A stretch of DNA of 64,000 nt from positions 62,001 to 126,000 of the forward strand of contig JBGAJM010000003.1 in the NCBI GenBank assembly GCA_044224925.1. The letters run 5' to 3'. Below the pieces are notes generated by a model. The model did no database searches and was not told the origin of the DNA. It worked only from the letters and a program-made list of their open reading frames with translations. Positions 1 to 9,024 of the stretch are shown here, one piece after another. Numbering within the stretch: the first letter of the stretch is position 1; every line of letters starts with the position of its first letter. Both the position numbers and the translations under genes were made by a program. The DNA comes from Kapaibacterium sp044224925 (lineage in GTDB: Bacteria > Bacteroidota > Ignavibacteria > Kapaibacteriales > Kapaibacteriaceae).

Positions 1-1303
1 CAATGTGCTTGGGCAGTGCGCTGTGCAAGACGGTCAAGTGCATTTGATGCTCGCGTTGCACGAGCTCCATCTCTCGCTGCTTCTCTTGGAAGGCGATCTT
101 CTGCGTGGTCTCTTTGCCCTCGCGCTCTTCGCGAATGGCCTTGATGGCGGCATCGTGCGTGAGATATGCTTCGAAGTCGGCCTGTTGTTTTGCAATGCCC
201 TGCAGTTGTTCATGCACCATGAGTCGATGTTGCGCCATCGACTCGCTTTGCATGCTCTGCAGCGTTTGCTCAAGCATCGTTCGTGCCGCTGTCATATCGC
301 CATCGTGGATGAGGAGCTTGGCGCGAAGCACCTCTGTGAGGAGCGACACGTCGGCGAAGCGCGAGAACATGTCCTGCTCTCGGTCGAGAAGTGCTCTGCA
401 ATCCGCAATGCGATCCAGCGCGAAGAGCGCCTGTCCATATGCCTCGGTGAAGAAGGCGCACTCATGCATCGCGCCCAGCTCGCGCGCCAAGGTACAGCTT
501 CGAAGCAGGTACGGCTCGGCCTCGTCGGCACGTCCGTTGTTCAGGAACGTCAGACCGATGTTGCCGTACACACCAACACAGTCCCGCTTGCTGCCAGTCT
601 CTTCGTAATACTGCAGTGCGCGCTTGAAGTGCTCCACAGCACGATCCACTTCTCCGTGCATCGCATAGGCGTTGCCAAGCTGTCCGTACGTGAAGGCCAC
701 GTCGTTCGGACTGTTGGCATCCTCCAAGGCGCGCAGGGCGCGGAAGTGATGATCGACGGAACTTGTGATGTCGCCTGCATGGGAATAGAGCGTACCTAAA
801 CTGTTGAGCGTCTGACCGATGAGTGTGGTGTCGCCCATCTCTTCGTCCACGGCCAATGCGCGCGTGAGCTCTTCGAGGGCCTCGGGCCATTTGCCGAGGA
901 ACATCAACACTCCGCCGCGCTGTCGGTAGGCAAGACCCATCCCTTGTTTGTTGTTGCGTGCGGCATGCAGGTCGATCGAGCGTCCATAATGCTCGAGCGC
1001 CATGGCATAGTCGCCCTGCATCAGGCCGATGTTGCCCAGGGCGGTGAGGACGTTGGCCATCATGGCCACATCGTTCATCTCGGTGGCAAGGGCCATGGTC
1101 TCGGTCAGGCGCGGCACTGCCGTCGACAGATCGCCCACGTACAAAGCGGCCACCCCCTCGTAGTAGAGGGCCAGCAGCTTCCCGCGCTCACCACCATGTT
1201 CGGCCAGCCACGCCGCCATTGCATGAATGGTCGGCACGTCCTGCACCTTGATGGCCTGCGCGCCCACCTCCGTGGCCTGTTCGAACGAAGTGACCTCGAC
1301 CAC
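1..1303 (-). CDS. TPR-repeat class III adenylate cyclase, N-terminal part (runs off the window)
   Basis: The reading frame is open from a GTG at 1303 to the window edge, 434 codons without a stop. An AGGAG lies about 6 nt upstream of that GTG, which decided the start. The visible part is a chain of TPR units of about 40 residues (repeated LGNIG/YGNIG and A-x-x-Y/H-x-x-x-A patterns), then a charged helical linker. The last codons read LHSALPKHI, matching the LHSTLPKHVAERV that precedes the catalytic domain in the neighbouring cyclase at 2528-4423. From that match I infer a class III cyclase domain outside the window. It is probably a cytosolic signalling enzyme whose TPRs bind a partner protein. 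It is divergent from the NmrA-like gene at 1484, with a heptamer repeat array between them. The catalytic residues cannot be checked here. Confidence 0.85.
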   Translation of the reverse strand, partial: MVEVTSFEQATEVGAQAIKVQDVPTIHAMAAWLAEHGGERGKLLALYYEGVAALYVGDLSTAVPRLTETMALATEMNDVAMMANVLTALGNIGLMQGDYAMALEHYGRSIDLHAARNNKQGMGLAYRQRGGVLMFLGKWPEALEELTRALAVDEEMGDTTLIGQTLNSLGTLYSHAGDITSSVDHHFRALRALEDANSPNDVAFTYGQLGNAYAMHGEVDRAVEHFKRALQYYEETGSKRDCVGVYGNIGLTFLNNGRADEAEPYLLRSCTLARELGAMHECAFFTEAYGQALFALDRIADCRALLDREQDMFSRFADVSLLTEVLRAKLLIHDGDMTAARTMLEQTLQSMQSESMAQHRLMVHEQLQGIAKQQADFEAYLTHDAAIKAIREEREGKETTQKIAFQEKQREMELVQREHQMHLTVLHSALPKHI

Positions 1304-1391
1304 GCCTTCTCCTTGACGGTGATCCTCCCATTGCGCCCCGCCGGTCCCACCCGGCCCACCCCGCGAATTTGCGCACTTTCAGGTTGTCCAC

Positions 1392-1422
1392 CACTTGTCA
1401 CTCGTCACTTGTCACTTGTCAC
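1392..1422. repeat. 7-bp tandem repeat array, (CACTYGT)4 + CAC
   Basis: Four head-to-tail heptamers (CACTTGT, CACTCGT, CACTTGT, CACTTGT) plus CAC lie in the 180-bp gap between two divergent genes. The same heptamer, in either orientation, occurs at 11571, 11912, 13722, 40513 and 40679, always outside or at the edge of genes. It belongs to a dispersed intergenic repeat family. No inverted partner array is seen nearby. Confidence 0.9.
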
Positions 1423-1483
1423 ATTCTTCCTATGTTTGTGCTTTCCGTGTTACAACACATAGTTCGTTCTTACTGGAGTTTGT

Positions 1484-2425
1484 ATGTCCGACAAAAAGAT
1501 CATCGCCGTTGTTGGCGCAACCGGTGCCCAAGGCGGCGCCCTTGTTCGAGCCATTCTTGCCGACACGTCGGGTGAGTATGCAGCGCGTGCCATCACGCGT
1601 GATGTGAATTCCGACAAGGCCAAGGCCCTTGCTGCGGCAGGTGCTGAGGTCGTTGCTGCCGATGTGAATGACGAGGCCAGCATCACGGCTGCCCTCCAAG
1701 GCGCCTATGGTGCGTTCTTCGTGACGTTCTTCTGGGACCACTTCTCGCCCGCAACAGAGAAGCAAACGGCACAGAACATGGCCAACGCTGCACGCACGGC
1801 TGGTGTGAAGCACATCATCTGGTCGTCCCTCGAAGACACGCGCAAGTGGATCCCGCTTTCCGACGATCGCATGCCAACGCTGCAAGGCGAGTACAAGGTG
1901 CCGCACTTCGATGCAAAGGGTGAGGCAAATGCCTACTTCGACGGACTGCCACGCACGATCCTCAACACGGCCTTCTATTGGGAGAACTTCATCTACTTCG
2001 GCGCAGGTCCTGCACGCGGCGCCGATGGAAAGTTGGCGCTCACCATGCCAATGTCCGATAAGAAACTCCCCGGTATCGCTGTCAAGGATATCGGCAAGGT
2101 GGCCTTCGCCATCTTCAAGGATCCATCCACCATCGGCAAGACGATCAGTATTGCCGGTGAGCACCTCACAGGGGTTGAAATGGCGGCAGGGTTGACGAAG
2201 GCCCTTGGTGAAGAAGTGGTCTACAACAATGTGCCTGCATCCGTGTACCGCAGCTTCGGCGTCCCGGGTGCCGACGACATGGGCAACATGTTCCAGTTCA
2301 AGGCCGAGTTCAACGACGACTACGTTGGAGCACGCGATCTCTCCGTGGTACGCGCACTGAATCCTGAACTGCAGAGCTATGCTTCGTGGCTGGAAGAGAA
2401 CAAGTCGCTCATCCCGTTGGGCTGA
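1484..2425 (+). CDS. NmrA-family NAD(P)-binding protein
   Basis: This 313-aa Rossmann-fold protein begins with a beta strand and the dinucleotide-binding loop GATGAQGG (about residues 11-18). Then come AAGAEVVAADVND and KHIIWSSLED, typical of the NmrA/HSCARG branch of atypical short-chain dehydrogenases. Members sense NAD(P)/NAD(P)H or reduce small substrates; the canonical YxxxK catalytic pair is not evident, so a redox-sensing or quinone-reductase-like role is possible. The start has GGAG about 5 nt upstream. It is a single-gene unit: a divergent cyclase lies upstream, and a 12-bp tandem repeat and a strong terminator follow. The substrate cannot be assigned. Confidence 0.85.
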   Translation: MSDKKIIAVVGATGAQGGALVRAILADTSGEYAARAITRDVNSDKAKALAAAGAEVVAADVNDEASITAALQGAYGAFFVTFFWDHFSPATEKQTAQNMANAARTAGVKHIIWSSLEDTRKWIPLSDDRMPTLQGEYKVPHFDAKGEANAYFDGLPRTILNTAFYWENFIYFGAGPARGADGKLALTMPMSDKKLPGIAVKDIGKVAFAIFKDPSTIGKTISIAGEHLTGVEMAAGLTKALGEEVVYNNVPASVYRSFGVPGADDMGNMFQFKAEFNDDYVGARDLSVVRALNPELQSYASWLEENKSLIPLG

Positions 2426-2482
2426 GCGACTTGTGCGACACTGCGTGCGACACTTTGTGCGACACTTTGTGGGACACTACGT
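2426..2482. repeat. 12-bp tandem repeat directly after a stop codon
   Basis: About 4.75 copies of a 12-bp unit (consensus GCGACACTTTGT, with TGC/TAC variants in place of TTT) begin immediately after the nmrA-like stop codon and end just before its terminator hairpin. The unit differs in length from the heptamer family but shares the ACTTGT/CGACA flavour. No function is evident. Confidence 0.85.
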
Positions 2483-2493
2483 GAGATAATGAG

Positions 2494-2529
2494 AATGGCG
2501 GCTTGCTGTAGAGTGAGCCGCCATTTTTT
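2494..2529 (+). terminator. Intrinsic terminator after the NmrA-like gene
   Basis: The arms AATGGCGGC and GCCGCCATT pair perfectly around a 14-nt loop and are followed by a T run. The T run overlaps the stop codon of the convergent cyclase gene. The hairpin closely resembles the one at 40617-40647 in stem and in the TGCTG start of the loop. Confidence 0.85.
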
Positions 2530-4423
2530 ATGCGCGTTCGAGCCAGTAGGTCTGCATGGGGCCTTTACCCTTGATGTCGATCGAGCCACGCTCGATCGTG
2601 ACAAGTGGCACTTCGTGCGATTCTGAGATTGGATTCTGTATCCTTGATTCTGTATTCTTCTTCAGATTCAAAGCAAAGGCCTCGGACACCTGCACTCGCC
2701 CTGCCTCTCCTGAAGACTCCATCCGTGATGCAACGTTGACCGTATCACCCCACACGTCATACTGCAAGCGTTCGGTACCGATCACACCGGCAACGAGTGG
2801 ACCGAGGTGTAGACCAATGCGGAAGGCGACACCAGGCATATCTACTGCCTGCATTTCGAGCGCGCATTGCGCCAGACGCTCGCACTGTGTGCACGCGTCG
2901 TCCGGGAACGCTACAGCCAGATAGGCATCGCCAATGGTCTTGATCTTCACCACACCGTGCTTGACGCAAAGGGCATCGAACGAAGTGAAGACCTTCTGTA
3001 AGAGCTCAACTACCTCTGTAGCGGACCGCGTTGACGAGAAGGTGGTGAATCCCACCACATCCAAGAAGAGGACTGCTGCATCTTCATATGCATCGTTCAC
3101 CACCTCGCCCCTTGCAACCCTCTCCGCCACATGCTTTGGAAGGGTCGAATGCAACACGGCGAGTTGCTTCTGTACTTCACGGTCCTTCGCGTCGATCTCG
3201 CGTTGCTTGTCCTGCATGGCGAGTTGAACCGACACCTGCTTGCCGTTGATCTCTTCTTGTAGTTGCGTGAACACGGTGTTATGGTGGATGTAACCGGCAA
3301 AGTCGTTGGTGTGCTGACTGAGGTCACGGAGCCGCCGGTGGAGATCTGCCTGCTCCTTCCGCAGTCCCAACTTGGTGGCTAACGAAAGGGCAGATCGCAA
3401 TGTGAGAAGAGCGACTTCATACGACTGCTGGTGGATCTCCAAAGAAGAGCGACCGATCTCTCTCGTAACGCGAATGGATGGTTCGTCGATGTGCAACGTA
3501 TCCAGTTCCGACAGAATTCGTTGGGCGTCGTCGTACCGTTCGGCGGTGATCAAAACGATAAGGTAGTTGGATAGCGTCGCAATGTATCCGGCTTGATCAC
3601 CGATCTCTCGATAGATCTCGATCGCTTGCTCCAAGTGAACGCATGCTTGCGAATGGTCGTAGAGTTGAACATGCGCATTTCCAATGTTGCCGAGAACGTT
3701 CGCCATGCCACTCCGATTGCCCGTGCTCTCGTGCATCCGAAAAGCTTGTTGATAGTACTCCAACGCTGTACCATAGCTCCCCGTCGAATTGTGGATGTTG
3801 CCGATGTTCCCGAGCACACCCGCTGCTGATGCGAGGTCGTCAGCTTCTTCATAGAGTGCAAGCGCTTCGTGGAATTGTCGCAACGCTTCCGGGTACTTGC
3901 CGGTGAGACTGAAAACGATGCCGATGTTGCCGGTCGTGATCGCAATGCCCTTCCGATTACCGATACGACGATGCGCTTCAAGGGCACGATGAAAGCTCTC
4001 GAGGGCGGCAGGGGAGTCGCCGGTTTCCGCATGAATGAGAGCGATGTTGTTCGAAATGCGAGCGATGCCACCTGAATTCAGGTGTTGTTCGTGGATCTCA
4101 AGTGCACGACGAAAGTGATCAAGTGCTTCGGAATACGATCCTTTTGCAAATAGAACACTCCCGATGTTCCCAAGTGCGCCGGCAACGGACTGTTCATCGG
4201 CGAGTTCGGAGAACAATGCGTGCGCCATTCGATAGTCGGCGAGTGCCGTTTCGTAGTCGCTGCGCAGATAGGCGATCTGCCCGCGAATTCTTGCGGCGAT
4301 CGCTAGCGCACCAGCAGAGTCGAATGCACTCACATGTTGCAGGCATGCTTCGAGATCGACGATACTGCCACGCTGCGAAGCCTGTTCGGCATCGATTCGA
4401 AGCTCATCAAGTGTTTTCAGCAT
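2528..4423 (-). CDS. TPR-repeat adenylate cyclase (class III)
   Basis: The product is a 631-aa protein with about ten TPR units (roughly residues 30-400, repeated NIGxxH/NIGxVF signatures). A coiled-coil linker follows, then LHSTLPKHVAERV and a class III cyclase domain at about 435-605. Both metal-binding Asp are present (FLDVVGFT and TIGDAY). The substrate-specifying Lys (KIKTIGD) and Asp (QYDVWGD) and the transition-state Asn and Arg (VNVASRME) are also present. That is the adenylate rather than guanylate pattern, so it should make cAMP in the cytosol. The start at 4423 overlaps the upstream stop by 7 bp and aligns with its paralogues; an in-frame extension to 4879 merely shadows the upstream membrane gene. 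It is the last gene of a same-strand operon from 9491. Confidence 0.9.
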   Translation of the reverse strand: MLKTLDELRIDAEQASQRGSIVDLEACLQHVSAFDSAGALAIAARIRGQIAYLRSDYETALADYRMAHALFSELADEQSVAGALGNIGSVLFAKGSYSEALDHFRRALEIHEQHLNSGGIARISNNIALIHAETGDSPAALESFHRALEAHRRIGNRKGIAITTGNIGIVFSLTGKYPEALRQFHEALALYEEADDLASAAGVLGNIGNIHNSTGSYGTALEYYQQAFRMHESTGNRSGMANVLGNIGNAHVQLYDHSQACVHLEQAIEIYREIGDQAGYIATLSNYLIVLITAERYDDAQRILSELDTLHIDEPSIRVTREIGRSSLEIHQQSYEVALLTLRSALSLATKLGLRKEQADLHRRLRDLSQHTNDFAGYIHHNTVFTQLQEEINGKQVSVQLAMQDKQREIDAKDREVQKQLAVLHSTLPKHVAERVARGEVVNDAYEDAAVLFLDVVGFTTFSSTRSATEVVELLQKVFTSFDALCVKHGVVKIKTIGDAYLAVAFPDDACTQCERLAQCALEMQAVDMPGVAFRIGLHLGPLVAGVIGTERLQYDVWGDTVNVASRMESSGEAGRVQVSEAFALNLKKNTESRIQNPISESHEVPLVTIERGSIDIKGKGPMQTYWLERA

Positions 4424-5097
4424 GCACCCTCGTCCGCGGCAGAGTGCGGCATCCGCAGGTTCGTGATCAGGATCACCACGCTCAGCAGCAACACCCACGC
4501 TGGAAAGACAAGTACGAAGAGGCGATGCACTCCGGCGCCAAAGATCACACAGAGTGCCATGATGATGCCGGTGAACGAGAGCCATCGTGGGAGGATGCCG
4601 GTGCGGAAGGCAACGGCCGACGTTGACATCATGAACATGGCGGCCATCTTCATGGCGTAGACGTTGAGCACAAGGTAGGTGAGGCGTTTGCCAAAGATGA
4701 AGACATTGGAGCCGACCTCGTCTGCCTGATGCAGATGGACCAAATGGATGAGCGCACCGAACGATGCGGCACACGTCATGTACATGCCAAGGAACAGCAA
4801 TGCACTGCCAAAGTAGACGGTGGAGAAGAGCTTGTCCTCGTACTCGCCCAGTCGGTCTCGCACCACACCTATGAACCACAAGTAGGCCACGGCGGCAAAG
4901 GGAACAAGGGACAAGGCAAGGTCGATGGTGCCTTCGCCTTGTTGGAGCGATGGAACATCGGTGGAATGCTCCACGGGAATGACGCTCCAGATCAGCAAGA
5001 GCGTGGTGGAGAGCAAGGCGGAGAAGAGGATCCCTGCCACTGCCGCTGCGCGTGGGGCCTTGAGTGGTCTGCCCGTCGACCGTAGTGCCGTTGTCAC
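4417..5097 (-). CDS. Six-helix integral membrane protein of unknown function
   Basis: This 226-aa hydrophobic protein has about six predicted transmembrane helices. A cytosolic/periplasmic loop carries VRDRLGEYEDKLF between helices 2 and 3, and His residues (HLVHLH) lie near the end of helix 3. I do not recognise a named family. Its GTG start overlaps the stop of the upstream cyclase as GTGA, and its own stop overlaps the start of the next cyclase, so translation is probably coupled on both sides. Being sandwiched between two soluble TPR-cyclases suggests a membrane partner, sensor or regulator for them; that is inference. Confidence 0.85.
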   Translation of the reverse strand: MTTALRSTGRPLKAPRAAAVAGILFSALLSTTLLLIWSVIPVEHSTDVPSLQQGEGTIDLALSLVPFAAVAYLWFIGVVRDRLGEYEDKLFSTVYFGSALLFLGMYMTCAASFGALIHLVHLHQADEVGSNVFIFGKRLTYLVLNVYAMKMAAMFMMSTSAVAFRTGILPRWLSFTGIIMALCVIFGAGVHRLFVLVFPAWVLLLSVVILITNLRMPHSAADEGAC

Positions 5098-7130
5098 CCT
5101 GCCTCCTTCATGTGTTCAAGCCAGTGCGTCATCATCGTGCCTTTTCCCTTTACCTGCACCTCGCCCCGCGGCACGATGCGAAGCGCGGTCGACGTTGGTT
5201 GCGAACGTAGGTCGTTGGCAAGGGACCGTGCGAAGGCGTCGCTGAGATGGATGCGGCCGACGTCACCCGTCGACTCCATTCGCGATGCAACATTCACCGT
5301 GTCTCCCCAGATATCCCAGGTGCGACGGGATGTTCCGATCACGCCGGCAGAGATGGGACCGGAGTGTAGACCGATGCGGACGTCAATGCCCACGGACCGC
5401 GTAGAGTCAAGCATGGAACAGGCAGCCACGGCTAGGGCATGATGATGATCCGGCAAGGTGGTAGGGGCATTGGAAACGCCAAGCCACGCATCGCCGATCG
5501 TCTTCACCTTGGTGATCCCGTACTGCTCTGCGATCGTATCGAATCGCGAGAAGAGGTCGTTCAACATGTCGAGCACTTCCGATGTGCGCCTTCCGTGCGA
5601 TGTGCGTGTGAAATCCGCCACGTCGATGAAGATCACACCCACATCGTCGAAGTCGTCGGCCACGTCTATCTCGCCACCGAGAATGCGAAGGGCGATGGGC
5701 TCCGGAAGGATGTTGTAGAGAAGGGCGCGTTGCCGTTCGGCACGCTGACGTTCGTCGGCCATGGTGTGTTCGACGACGAGGATGTCGACGCGACGACGAT
5801 GCTGCTCGCCAAGCAGATCGTCCGTGATCGACTCATAGGCATCGGCGTGCTTGATGCTCTCGGCAAAACGCTCCTGACGCCGGTAGAGATCGCGCAATGC
5901 CTTGTGGACCTGTCCTTCTTCTCGACGGATGCCATGTCGCCCCGCAATGTCCAATGCCTGCAAGAGCTCATGCTCGGCCAACGTCGCATCATCATCGATC
6001 GTTGCCAGCATACTTCGATTCAGATGTGCGGCGATGGACGTGAGCGGCTCGTTCCAGACATGGTCGGAGATCGCATCGATCAAGGTGCGAGCCTCGTCGA
6101 TCATGGACCGTTGGAGCAAGAGTCCCACAAGAGAGTTGTGCACGCGCACGTTCAGGCCGCGGAGGCCCAGTGCATCGGAGATCGTGAGCACGTCGCGTAA
6201 GACGTGTTCAGCTTCGTCGAGCTCACCGAGTTCGATCAACGATTCGGCGATGTTCCCTCGTGTGTGTGCAGCACTATGCTTGTTGCCGCTCGTCACATGC
6301 AGGTCGTGCGCACGACGAAGCCACACGAGCGCTTCGCGTGCATCGCCTACGTCGCCGTAGACCGATCCGATGTTCCCGGTCGTCACCGCAATGCCATGTG
6401 CATTGCCCATCTCCTCTTCGATCTTCAACGCCTTCATGTACCAGTCGATCGACGTAGCGTAGTCGCCGGTCATCTTGTACACATGTCCGATGCTCCCCAT
6501 CACGATGGCTGAACTCAACCGATTGCCAACGGACTCGTGTCCGGCAAGGGCTTCGAAGAGCCATTGCAGGGCGGTAGCATAGTTGGCGATGCGACCGTAG
6601 ATGACGCCGATGTTGCCTTTGAGACGTGCCGCGCTGACAAGGTCTCCACGACGTTGATGGATCTCAAGTGAACGATGGTACCACGTGAGTGCCTCGTTCT
6701 GATCGCCCGATTTGGAATGTGCAACGCCGATGTTGCCCAAGACAATGGCCATCGTGGCCTCGTCACCCTGTTGCTCACACCGCTCGAGCGCACGATGATA
6801 CCAAGTGAGTGCCGTGCGATAATCACCCATATCAGAATACGTGAGGGCGATGTTGCCCATGGCACGCGAGATGCCGCGCTCATGATCGATGGAGGTGAAG
6901 TGCGCAAGGGCCTCTTCGAAGGATCGAAGGGCGGCAGGGAGATCTCCAATGATGGCATATCGAATGCCTTCCCACCGTGCACACTCTGCGTCAACGTGAA
7001 CGATGGAGGAGCCTGAGAGCGACGATCGGAGCGCACGTGCCTCCGTGACCAGCGCGCGAAGCAGATCGATGTCGTGAATGTTCACGGCATGATCGGCGCG
7101 TTGAAGAAGGTCGTCGAGCGTCGTTGACAT
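5094..7130 (-). CDS. TPR-repeat adenylate cyclase (class III)
   Basis: The product has 678 aa. TPR units fill about residues 30-430 (repeated GNIGVxHSKSGD and GNIGVIYGR patterns). A coiled linker with LLYNILPEPIALRIL follows, then a class III catalytic domain at about 480-655. Metal Asp residues occur in FIDVADFT and TIGDAW, the adenine-selecting Lys in TKVKTIGD, the Asp in TWDIWGD, and the Asn/Arg pair in VNVASRME. All catalytic residues of an adenylate cyclase are therefore intact. It starts 9 bp after the stop of the di-heme peroxidase and ends in a GTGA overlap with the membrane gene, so it lies inside the same operon. It is paralogous to the genes ending at 2528 and 9553. Confidence 0.92.
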   Translation of the reverse strand: MSTTLDDLLQRADHAVNIHDIDLLRALVTEARALRSSLSGSSIVHVDAECARWEGIRYAIIGDLPAALRSFEEALAHFTSIDHERGISRAMGNIALTYSDMGDYRTALTWYHRALERCEQQGDEATMAIVLGNIGVAHSKSGDQNEALTWYHRSLEIHQRRGDLVSAARLKGNIGVIYGRIANYATALQWLFEALAGHESVGNRLSSAIVMGSIGHVYKMTGDYATSIDWYMKALKIEEEMGNAHGIAVTTGNIGSVYGDVGDAREALVWLRRAHDLHVTSGNKHSAAHTRGNIAESLIELGELDEAEHVLRDVLTISDALGLRGLNVRVHNSLVGLLLQRSMIDEARTLIDAISDHVWNEPLTSIAAHLNRSMLATIDDDATLAEHELLQALDIAGRHGIRREEGQVHKALRDLYRRQERFAESIKHADAYESITDDLLGEQHRRRVDILVVEHTMADERQRAERQRALLYNILPEPIALRILGGEIDVADDFDDVGVIFIDVADFTRTSHGRRTSEVLDMLNDLFSRFDTIAEQYGITKVKTIGDAWLGVSNAPTTLPDHHHALAVAACSMLDSTRSVGIDVRIGLHSGPISAGVIGTSRRTWDIWGDTVNVASRMESTGDVGRIHLSDAFARSLANDLRSQPTSTALRIVPRGEVQVKGKGTMMTHWLEHMKEAG

Positions 7131-7139
7131 GTACCAACC

Positions 7140-8114
7140 CTAGAGTGCGCGAAGAAATGCTTCGAGGTCGTCGAGTTCTTGTGGTGTGAGTCCGAGTGGA
7201 CGGATGAGCGGGTTCTTCTGCGGGTGCAGATAGCCGCCGCTGTTGTAGTGGTCAAGCACATCACGCAACGTGCGCAACGATCCGTCGTGCATGTATGGTG
7301 CGGTCACACCAACATGACGGAGCGACGGGACCTTGAAGCGTGCAATGTCGACGGGTGAACGTGTGAGTCGATACCGTCCGCTATCGGCATAGACTGCAGC
7401 AAGACCGTTGTTCTCGAAGGCATACGTGGTGTAGTTGAAGCCGCCATGACATGACGTGCAATTCGTGCGCGAACTCTCGAAGAGCACGCGTCCGCGCTGC
7501 TCCGCACTCGTGAGCTCCTGTCGGTCCACGCGCGACGAACCGCTGAGCAGCGTCCGCTCGAAGCATGCAATGGCCCGCGTGATCACGAACGGATCCGGTG
7601 GTCGACCGTAGGCGCGCATGGCAGCGTTCACGATGGACGTGTCGGCGGCAAGTCTGGCCTGCACTTGCAGAATGTTGAAGTCGAACTCGTTGTGCTCTGC
7701 AATGGGTACCTGCACTTGCATCTCAAGTGTGGGCACGCCACCCTCGCGCATGTAGGAGGGATGATAGGCAACGTTGAAGAGCGAAGGTGCGTTGCGCGTA
7801 CCACGTCGACCTTCTACGCCAAGGGAGACGGTAGCCGTGTCAGCAAAGGCAAACTGCTCAAGATGACAGCTTGCGCAGGAAATGGTGTTCGTGCGCGACA
7901 GGGCCGTGCTCATGAAGAGGGCCTTGCCGAGGGCGATGCGCTCAGCTGTCGGCAGATTGTCGGCAGGAAAGACCGGCTCCGGAAATCCGCTCGGCACAAC
8001 GTAGAGCGGTGCATCGGGTGCGGGACCGGTCGTAGTGGTGCACTGCACAAGACAGCATGCACCGATGATCAGTACAGCAAGGAATGCAGTGCGAGATCGA
8101 TCACTCACCATCAT
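7140..8114 (-). CDS. Di-heme cytochrome c peroxidase family lipoprotein, MbnH-like
   Basis: This 324-aa exported protein has a hydrophobic signal followed by a lipobox-like LVQC (Cys 25). It has two c-type heme sites, CASCH (about 80-84) and CTSCH (about 219-223), and a C-terminal segment with PSLRHVGVTAPYMHDGSLRTL typical of the CcpA/MauG/MbnH superfamily. Known MbnH enzymes use a bis-Fe(IV) state to turn a tryptophan of the partner MbnP into kynurenine. The MbnP-like gene lies immediately upstream with an 11-14 bp overlap, which supports MbnH rather than a hydrogen-peroxide scavenger. Adjacent ATGs at 8114 and 8111 are both possible starts. It acts in the periplasm. Peroxidase function remains an alternative. 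Confidence 0.85.
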   Translation of the reverse strand: MMVSDRSRTAFLAVLIIGACCLVQCTTTTGPAPDAPLYVVPSGFPEPVFPADNLPTAERIALGKALFMSTALSRTNTISCASCHLEQFAFADTATVSLGVEGRRGTRNAPSLFNVAYHPSYMREGGVPTLEMQVQVPIAEHNEFDFNILQVQARLAADTSIVNAAMRAYGRPPDPFVITRAIACFERTLLSGSSRVDRQELTSAEQRGRVLFESSRTNCTSCHGGFNYTTYAFENNGLAAVYADSGRYRLTRSPVDIARFKVPSLRHVGVTAPYMHDGSLRTLRDVLDHYNSGGYLHPQKNPLIRPLGLTPQELDDLEAFLRAL

Positions 8115-9024
8115 GGAGATACAAGGTGTGATGCGGTGCGCGACCGACCGTTGAACGGACCACGACATAGACACCGGCCCGCAGACCGTTGAAGAGCGGC
8201 TGCATGACGTCCGTGCTCGAACGCACGAGTCCACCCTGCATGTCATAGATCGATACCATGCCGCCTTGCTCCTTCCATGCATCCTCAGAGAACGGAGCAT
8301 CGGAGACCGACGTGGTCGTTGCGGCCGAGAAGACGCGCTGGGCGGCATTCTCCAGCATCAGCTTGGCAGGACCTTCTTCGGAGTGTTCGAAGAGGCTCTT
8401 GCTCACGTTGATACCACGAAGGAGTTCGGCCAGGTTGGCGATCACATCAATGGAGACCTTGCCGTTGCGTGCGTCGACGGGAACGTCGACGGTGATGCGA
8501 TGATAGTTGGCATCACCAAGGGCATGGATCTCGGTGACGTACTTCATTGCTGTCGTGTCGGCGCCGGTGAGGAGGTTGTAGGCCATGAACTTATAGCCCG
8601 ACGTCCAACCCCAATGCATGCTTGGATCCTGCGGTGAAAGCGGATGATAGGGCGGATAGGTGGCAGGGTCGAGATGGTTGCGTGCCGAGTCGACGCCGAT
8701 GTGGAACGTGACGGACTCCACACGCGTGATCGGAAGTGTGCCGAGTTGATACGACGTTGGTGCGGAATGGTCGACAAGGATGTACAGACTCGGAATGGGC
8801 GTCACCTTGCCACCATCGTGGGTGATGGAGATCTGCGAGAGATAGTACCGCAACGACATGGGCTTGAGGTAAAGATCGTCGGCAAGCGTACGATACATCG
8901 AGTTGATGACGAAGGGCGCGTCACCCATGCGACCATGAATAGTGAACGATACCTGATTCTCTTGCGCCGATGCAGACAGGGCAATGGTGAGCAGGACAAG
9001 AACGGAACGAAGGAGGTTGTTCAT
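8101..9024 (-). CDS. MbnP-like copper-binding family protein with C-terminal sorting-type domain
   Basis: This 307-aa secreted protein has a signal peptide ending SASA-QE at residue 20. It then carries the MbnP family pattern: a first strand VSFTIHG, the segment MSLRYYLSQISI, YILVDHS, and HWGWTSGYKF with Trp 138 and Trp 140. MbnP proteins bind copper and carry a Trp that MbnH oxidises to kynurenine; W138 or W140 is a candidate. The last 75 or so residues (MVSIYDMQGGLVRSS, then LRAGVYVVVR) look like a T9SS type A sorting domain, so it may be surface exposed. The start is fixed by an ATGA overlap with the gene ending at 9021. The in-frame extension to 9417 is a shadow of that gene. Confidence 0.85.
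   Translation of the reverse strand: MNNLLRSVLVLLTIALSASAQENQVSFTIHGRMGDAPFVINSMYRTLADDLYLKPMSLRYYLSQISITHDGGKVTPIPSLYILVDHSAPTSYQLGTLPITRVESVTFHIGVDSARNHLDPATYPPYHPLSPQDPSMHWGWTSGYKFMAYNLLTGADTTAMKYVTEIHALGDANYHRITVDVPVDARNGKVSIDVIANLAELLRGINVSKSLFEHSEEGPAKLMLENAAQRVFSAATTTSVSDAPFSEDAWKEQGGMVSIYDMQGGLVRSSTDVMQPLFNGLRAGVYVVVRSTVGRAPHHTLYLHDGE

Noticed and set aside
4424..4879. N-terminal extension of the TPR-cyclase into the upstream gene
   Set aside because: The extension reads as a shadow of the membrane protein in another frame (Cys/Arg/His-rich, no TPR) and paralogues start at the position equivalent to 4423.
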